A stretch of DNA of 9,088 nt. Origin: DASXTK01 sp036505485. GTDB lineage: Bacteria > Actinomycetota > Acidimicrobiia > Acidimicrobiales > VFJN01. Made by a program: the position numbers and the translations under genes. Of this stretch, positions 5,979-9,088 are shown piece by piece (positions within the stretch are counted from its first letter, which is position 1; each line of letters opens with the position of its first letter). The stretch lies in the NCBI GenBank assembly GCA_036505485.1, contig DASXTK010000135.1, forward strand, positions 1-9,088, in the 5' to 3' direction. Below the pieces are notes generated by a model that ran no database searches, was not told where the DNA came from, and saw nothing but the letters and a program-made list of their open reading frames with translations.

Positions 5979-6235
5979 CCACCCGCTACCGCTGCACCGC
6001 GTGCGGCAACCTGACCCGATTCGACGTGCAGGCTCGACGGCGCACCCGCGCTTTCCACCACTACTCGATCGGCGGGGAGCTCCACGTCGAGGACGAGATC
6101 CTGCTGGAAGAGGTGATCGAGGACGTGAGCTGCCGTTGGTGCGGGAACGGCGCCGCGGTCGACGCGGTCGAGGCCGACGACGTGGTCGAAGCGGGTGAGA
6201 CGGTGGACGCCGCCGGCAGCTCGGAGGCGACCTGA
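5975..6235 (+). CDS. Small zinc-ribbon protein of unknown function
   Basis: An 86-residue protein. Residues 4-17 (RYRCTACGNLTRFD) and 50-57 (DVSCRWCG) each hold a CxxC pair (C7/C10 and C53/C56), the layout of a zinc ribbon. Between them lies a segment with FHHYSIGG and many acidic residues; the tail from about 60 is acidic and low in complexity. I know of no assigned function. GTG at 5975 is chosen because GGAG precedes it at a 7-nt spacing and the first CxxC follows directly. The frame is open back to a GTG at 5879, but the added residues look unlike the rest. Its stop overlaps the start of the NYN gene by four bases, so the two products are probably made together and may act on the same target. 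Confidence 0.78.
   Translation: MTTRYRCTACGNLTRFDVQARRRTRAFHHYSIGGELHVEDEILLEEVIEDVSCRWCGNGAAVDAVEADDVVEAGETVDAAGSSEAT
6223..6227 (+). promoter_or_regulatory. Shine-Dalgarno GGAGG deciding a CTG start
   Basis: GGAGG inside the last codons of the zinc-ribbon gene lies 4 nt before the CTG at 6232, a short but workable spacing. It supports CTG as the start of the NYN gene, which has no ATG, GTG or TTG between its upstream in-frame stop (6196-6198) and codon 49. Confidence 0.6.
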
Positions 6236-7566
6236 CCGAGGGCGAGGGCCTTCTTCGGCCCGCGGTCGAGGCCGCGCTCACCGTCAGCCGTGACGGCCTG
6301 GCGGCCACGCCTCCGGTCACACCACCACCGGGTCTCCGGCGCTATCTGGGGTTCACCAAGCTGTCAGCCTCCACCGTGCGCGCCATCGCCCGCATCATCG
6401 ACCACGACTCGGACTACCGATCGACGGTCGCGGCCGAAGTCGACGAGCAGCGGGTGGGCCGGGCCGGTTGGCTGTGGCTCACCCGCCCCGATGGCTGGGA
6501 GGACGAGCTCGATCGGTTGCGGGCCGATGCCGACGCCGATGCCGCAGCCGCCTCGGATGAGCGCGAGGAGCGGGATGCCCGGCGCCGCCTGGCCGCGGCC
6601 CGAGCTGCAGCGGAACGAGCCACCGCCGCCGCCACCGCCCGGGAGCAGGAGGCGGCCGAGATCCGGGCCGACCTGGTCGAGGAGCGGACCCTGCGCCGGG
6701 CCCTCGAAGCCCGCATCACCGCGCTGGAGACCGATCTCGATGCGGCTCGGGACGAGCGAGCCCGGGCTATACGCCAGCTCAAGCAGAAGGAGGCGGTGTT
6801 GGCGCGCCGCACCGAGGAGGCCAAACAGACCGTGGCCCGCCTCAAGGAGCTACACGAGCAGCCCCGATCGACCGACTCGGCCGTAACCGAGCCGGACCCG
6901 GCGTCATCGCTTGATCCCGCTGCGCTGGTGGACGGAATCCAGGCCGCGGCGCGCCGAGCCAACGAGCTCATCGACGCCCTCAGGGACCTGGAGGCGAAAG
7001 CGCAGGAGGCGAACCGTGGTACCGACGGAGCCCCGCTCTCCGCCACCGCTGACGCCTCCGATCCGGACAGCTGCGACGACGGGCCCGGCGATTGGCCCCA
7101 GACCCCGACCCGACGGTTGGCCCGTGCCCTGCCCGGCGGGATCCGGGACGATTCGGTGGAGGCGGTCGAGCACCTCCTGCGCATCCAGGGCGTCGTGCTG
7201 GCGGTCGACGGTTACAACGTGTCGATGACCGGCTGGCCGGACATGCCGGTGGCCGAGCAGCGTCGCCGCCTGGTGCTGGCGCTCGGCGATGCTGCGGCCC
7301 GCACCGGCACCCAGGTCGAAGTGATCTTCGACGGCGCCGAGGTGGAGCCGATCGGACTCCCCCGCTCGGCCCGTCCACTGGTGTGCGTGCGCTTCTCCCC
7401 CGCCGACGTCGAAGCCGATGATGTGTTGCTGGACCTGGTCAGCCAGCTCCCGGCCAGCCGACCGGTGGTGGTGGCCTCCAGCGACAACCGGGTTCGCGAC
7501 GGTGCCCGCTTCCTAGGCGCCAACCTGGTCCACGCCCGCCAGCTCGTCGAGCTGATCCGGCGCTGA
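6232..7566 (+). CDS. Coiled-coil protein with C-terminal NYN (YacP-like) ribonuclease domain, CTG start
   Basis: A putative RNA-cleaving or RNA-binding protein of 444 residues. Residues 9-70 form a conserved-looking N-terminal module (RPAVEAALTVSRDGLAATPP, then LRRYLGFTKL). Residues 92-210 are a long charged, Ala/Arg/Glu-rich coiled coil. Residues 315-444 are a PIN-like NYN domain of the YacP type: LAVDGYNV (D326, N329), VIFDGAEV (D367), VEADDVLLDLV (D396, D397) and VASSDNRVRDGA (D418). These acidic residues would bind the metal. A start at GTG 6376 would remove 48 residues that match what I recall of this actinobacterial family. In frame above it only CTG codons exist. CTG at 6232 overlaps the preceding TGA as CTGA and follows GGAGG. 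Coupling to the zinc-ribbon gene suggests a joint role, perhaps in RNA turnover (inference). It converges on the TetR gene with ten bases between the stops. Confidence 0.87.
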   Translation: MTEGEGLLRPAVEAALTVSRDGLAATPPVTPPPGLRRYLGFTKLSASTVRAIARIIDHDSDYRSTVAAEVDEQRVGRAGWLWLTRPDGWEDELDRLRADADADAAAASDEREERDARRRLAAARAAAERATAAATAREQEAAEIRADLVEERTLRRALEARITALETDLDAARDERARAIRQLKQKEAVLARRTEEAKQTVARLKELHEQPRSTDSAVTEPDPASSLDPAALVDGIQAAARRANELIDALRDLEAKAQEANRGTDGAPLSATADASDPDSCDDGPGDWPQTPTRRLARALPGGIRDDSVEAVEHLLRIQGVVLAVDGYNVSMTGWPDMPVAEQRRRLVLALGDAAARTGTQVEVIFDGAEVEPIGLPRSARPLVCVRFSPADVEADDVLLDLVSQLPASRPVVVASSDNRVRDGARFLGANLVHARQLVELIRR

Positions 7567-7570
7567 CGCC

Positions 7571-7583
7571 GAGCTATCAGCTC
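7571..7583. terminator. Weak hairpin between convergent genes
   Basis: GAGCT-ATC-AGCTC forms a five-base-pair stem with a three-base loop across the ten-base gap between the NYN and TetR stops, overlapping the latter. It is too short, and lacks a T-run, to be a confident terminator. It is listed only because it lies exactly at the convergence point. Confidence 0.2.
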
Positions 7584-8209
7584 TCTTCGTCGCTGTTGTT
7601 GGTGCTGGGGTCGGCGACCGCCTGGATCAGGCGGTTGATCAGCGCATCCCACGGCACCGGTTCCGGCCGGTCCAGACCGAGGGCGCCGAAGAGCAGGAAC
7701 CCCAGCCCCACGGCGTGGCAGAACCGCACGATCGAGAACGAGTCGAGCGCCGGATCGATGGCGCCGGAGCGCTTGGCCTCGTCGATCAGCGCGCTCATCT
7801 CGCCGGACCGCTCCTCCATGGCCTCACGCAGCATGGAGGCCAGCTCCGGTTCGCGACGCCCGGCGACGAAAGCCTCGAGCAGCAGGGCCTGGCCGCTGTC
7901 GAACTCCTCGGTGACCAGGTGGGAACCCAGCGTGGCGATGATGTCGGTGAGCCGGCCTTCGAGATGGCGTCGGGCGAAGAGCTCCTCGAACTCGTCGTGG
8001 GACTGGGCCTCTATGGCGGCCAGGAGCAGATCGGCCTTGCCACGGAATCGTCCGTAGATCGCGCCGGTGGTGAACCCGGCTCGCCGAGCGATCTCCTGCA
8101 CCCCGGCCCGGTCGTAGCCCTTCTCGGCGAAGACCTCCGCCGCTGCCGCGAGCAGCCGATCCCGGGTCGGGTCATCCAGTGCGGTGGCGGCGTCTGTGGC
8201 GGTGGTCAC
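7577..8209 (-). CDS. TetR-family transcriptional regulator
   Basis: A DNA-binding repressor of 210 residues. The N-terminal helix-turn-helix is typical: TRDRLLAAAAEVFAEKGYDR (15-34), then VQEIARRAGFTTGAIYGRF (37-55) and KADLL (58-62). The C-terminal ligand-binding part is helical and diverse, so the ligand and regulon cannot be read. Three starts are possible: TTG at 8272, TTG at 8221 and GTG at 8209. I chose 8209 because none has a good Shine-Dalgarno sequence, the length suits the family, and a promoter-like pair would place +1 there. The gene follows trpD on the same strand after 78 bases. An inverted repeat upstream (8255-8271) may be its own operator. Whether it controls trpD, the convergent pair or distant genes is unknown. 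Confidence 0.9.
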   Translation of the reverse strand: MTTATDAATALDDPTRDRLLAAAAEVFAEKGYDRAGVQEIARRAGFTTGAIYGRFRGKADLLLAAIEAQSHDEFEELFARRHLEGRLTDIIATLGSHLVTEEFDSGQALLLEAFVAGRREPELASMLREAMEERSGEMSALIDEAKRSGAIDPALDSFSIVRFCHAVGLGFLLFGALGLDRPEPVPWDALINRLIQAVADPSTNNSDEES

Positions 8210-8215
8210 TTCATC

Positions 8216-8244
8216 ATCCAAGACGGCGATTATTGCCCCGTCAA
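8216..8244 (-). promoter_or_regulatory. Candidate promoter of the TetR gene
   Basis: On the minus strand TTGACG (8244-8239) is a good -35. A 17-nt spacer separates it from TTGGAT (8221-8216), a poor -10. The latter ends 6 nt before GTG 8209, the spacing of a leaderless transcript. The weak -10 keeps this tentative. Confidence 0.35.
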
Positions 8245-8248
8245 GCGG

Positions 8249-8271
8249 CGTGCGTGAACCGTGCGTGTTCA
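8249..8271. promoter_or_regulatory. Possible TetR operator with overlapping tandem repeat
   Basis: TGAAC (8255-8259) and GTTCA (8267-8271) are exact inverted half-sites seven bases apart, a size usual for TetR operators. The same stretch holds a tandem 11-bp repeat, CGTGCGTGAAC (8249-8259) and CGTGCGTGTTC (8260-8270), one helical turn apart. Both lie just upstream of the candidate -35 of the TetR gene, between it and the trpD stop. Confidence 0.35.
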
Positions 8272-8287
8272 AGGAACCGCGGAGCGG

Positions 8288-9088
8288 TCACCTGATGGAC
8301 ACCGCCACGAGCCGGTCGAGCGCCGCCGCGGCGTCTCCGTCGTCGATCGAGGCCCGGGCTGCTTCCAATCCTTCGGCCAGATCATCGGCCAGACCGGAGG
8401 CCACCAGACCGGCCGCGGCGTTGAGGGTCACGATGTCGCGGTGCGGGCCCAGCTCCCCCGCCAGCACCCGTTTGGCCAGGGTGGCGTTGGTCTCGGGATC
8501 GCCGCCGACCAAGGCCGTGACCGGAGCCGGGTGCAACCCCAGCGGGGTCGGATCGACGACGTAGTGGGTGATCTCCCCCTCGTTCAGCTCGATCACCTGG
8601 GATGTCGTGGAGATCGTGAGCTCGTCGAGGCCGTCGTCCCCGTGGACCACGAGGGCACGCTCGCATCCCCGGGCAGCCAGGACCCCGACCATCCGCTCTG
8701 CCATCGAACCATCAGCTACACCGATCATGTAGCGACGCACGCCGGCCGGGTTGGCCAACGGTCCCAGGATGTTGAACGCGGTCGGAATCCCCAGCTCACG
8801 CCGGGTCGGCCCGGCATGCCGCATCGCCGGATGGAACCGCGGGGCGAAGCAGAACCCGATGCCGGCCTCGGCGACGCACGCCGCGACTTCCTCCGGGCCG
8901 CAGTCGATGCGGACTCCCAGGGCCTCGAGCAGGTCGGCCGAGCCCGTGGCCGAGGATGCGGCGCGGTTGCCGTGCTTGCACACCCGCCCTCCGGCCCCGG
9001 CTACGACCAGCGCAGCCAGGGTGGACACGTTGATCGTGTGGGAGCGGTCGCCCCCCGTGCCGACCACGTCCACCACCGGTCCCTCGAC
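8288..9088 (-). CDS. trpD: Anthranilate phosphoribosyltransferase, N-terminus beyond the window
   Basis: TrpD joins anthranilate to phosphoribosyl pyrophosphate, the second step of tryptophan synthesis after chorismate. The last 266 residues and the TGA stop are visible. The frame is open to the right edge, and about 75-80 N-terminal residues are missing compared with the usual 340-350. Visible signatures in order are VVGTGGD (the phosphoribosyl-diphosphate loop), INVST, KHGNRAASSATGSADLLE, HPAMRHAGPTRRELGIPTAFNILGPLANP, and GLDELT carrying the Asp-Glu metal pair. All key positions that can be seen are intact. No other trp gene is present, as in actinobacteria where trpD stands apart. In mycobacteria trpD is the direct neighbour of the DnaQ/GIY-YIG fusion, which agrees with this window apart from the inserted genes. 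The TetR gene follows on the same strand. Confidence 0.97.
   Translation of the reverse strand, partial: VEGPVVDVVGTGGDRSHTINVSTLAALVVAGAGGRVCKHGNRAASSATGSADLLEALGVRIDCGPEEVAACVAEAGIGFCFAPRFHPAMRHAGPTRRELGIPTAFNILGPLANPAGVRRYMIGVADGSMAERMVGVLAARGCERALVVHGDDGLDELTISTTSQVIELNEGEITHYVVDPTPLGLHPAPVTALVGGDPETNATLAKRVLAGELGPHRDIVTLNAAAGLVASGLADDLAEGLEAARASIDDGDAAAALDRLVAVSIR

Noticed and set aside
6414..7184. 256-residue minus-strand frame opposite the NYN gene, rich in Ser/Arg/Ala
   Set aside because: Complement of the Ala/Arg/Glu coiled-coil codons; a composition artefact.
7571..7583. Convergent short palindrome as a real bidirectional terminator
   Set aside because: The five-base-pair stem is too short and neither side has a T-run; kept only as a low-confidence feature.

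Overview
The window looks like a chromosomal segment of a high-GC actinobacterium. Codon third positions are mostly G or C, a PimB'-type phosphatidylinositol mannosyltransferase is present, and the gene set (trpD, a DnaQ exonuclease/GIY-YIG nuclease fusion, PimB'-like) recalls the neighbourhood known from mycobacteria (Rv2188c, Rv2191, Rv2192c). A deep lineage such as Acidimicrobiia would fit, but that is a guess from protein style. No mobile elements, RNA genes or CRISPR arrays are visible.

Layout. Positions 1-5712 hold six tightly packed minus-strand genes, in transcription order: an exonuclease/GIY-YIG nuclease fusion (5712-4036), a five-cysteine small protein (4025-3834), epoxyqueuosine reductase queG (3752-2592), a PimB'-like glycosyltransferase (2595-1477), a four-helix membrane protein (1483-989) and a GT39/PMT-type membrane glycosyltransferase running off the left edge. 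They touch or overlap almost throughout, so they probably form one operon. Positions 5713-5974 are the only sizeable gap: a divergent control region holding a LexA-like SOS box inside a promoter spacer, a 51-nt hairpin, and a second promoter with a candidate 11-codon leader ORF. Positions 5975-7566 hold a plus-strand pair, a zinc-ribbon protein and a coiled-coil/NYN (YacP-like) putative ribonuclease. These converge with a minus-strand TetR-family regulator (7577-8209). Upstream of that regulator, trpD (anthranilate phosphoribosyltransferase) enters from the right edge.

How the genes work together. The left operon mixes DNA repair, tRNA modification and envelope glycolipid or glycan synthesis. 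The SOS-type box suggests that at least its first gene is induced by DNA damage. The plus-strand pair may act on RNA.

The most unusual signal is initiation. Two genes (PimB'-like and NYN) have no usable ATG, GTG or TTG at their N-terminus. Both are best explained by a CTG start that overlaps the preceding TGA stop as CTGA, behind a GGAGG Shine-Dalgarno sequence. A third gene (GT39) may also start at CTG. Several other starts sit at the spacing expected for leaderless transcripts. There is no gene-free stretch longer than 300 bases.
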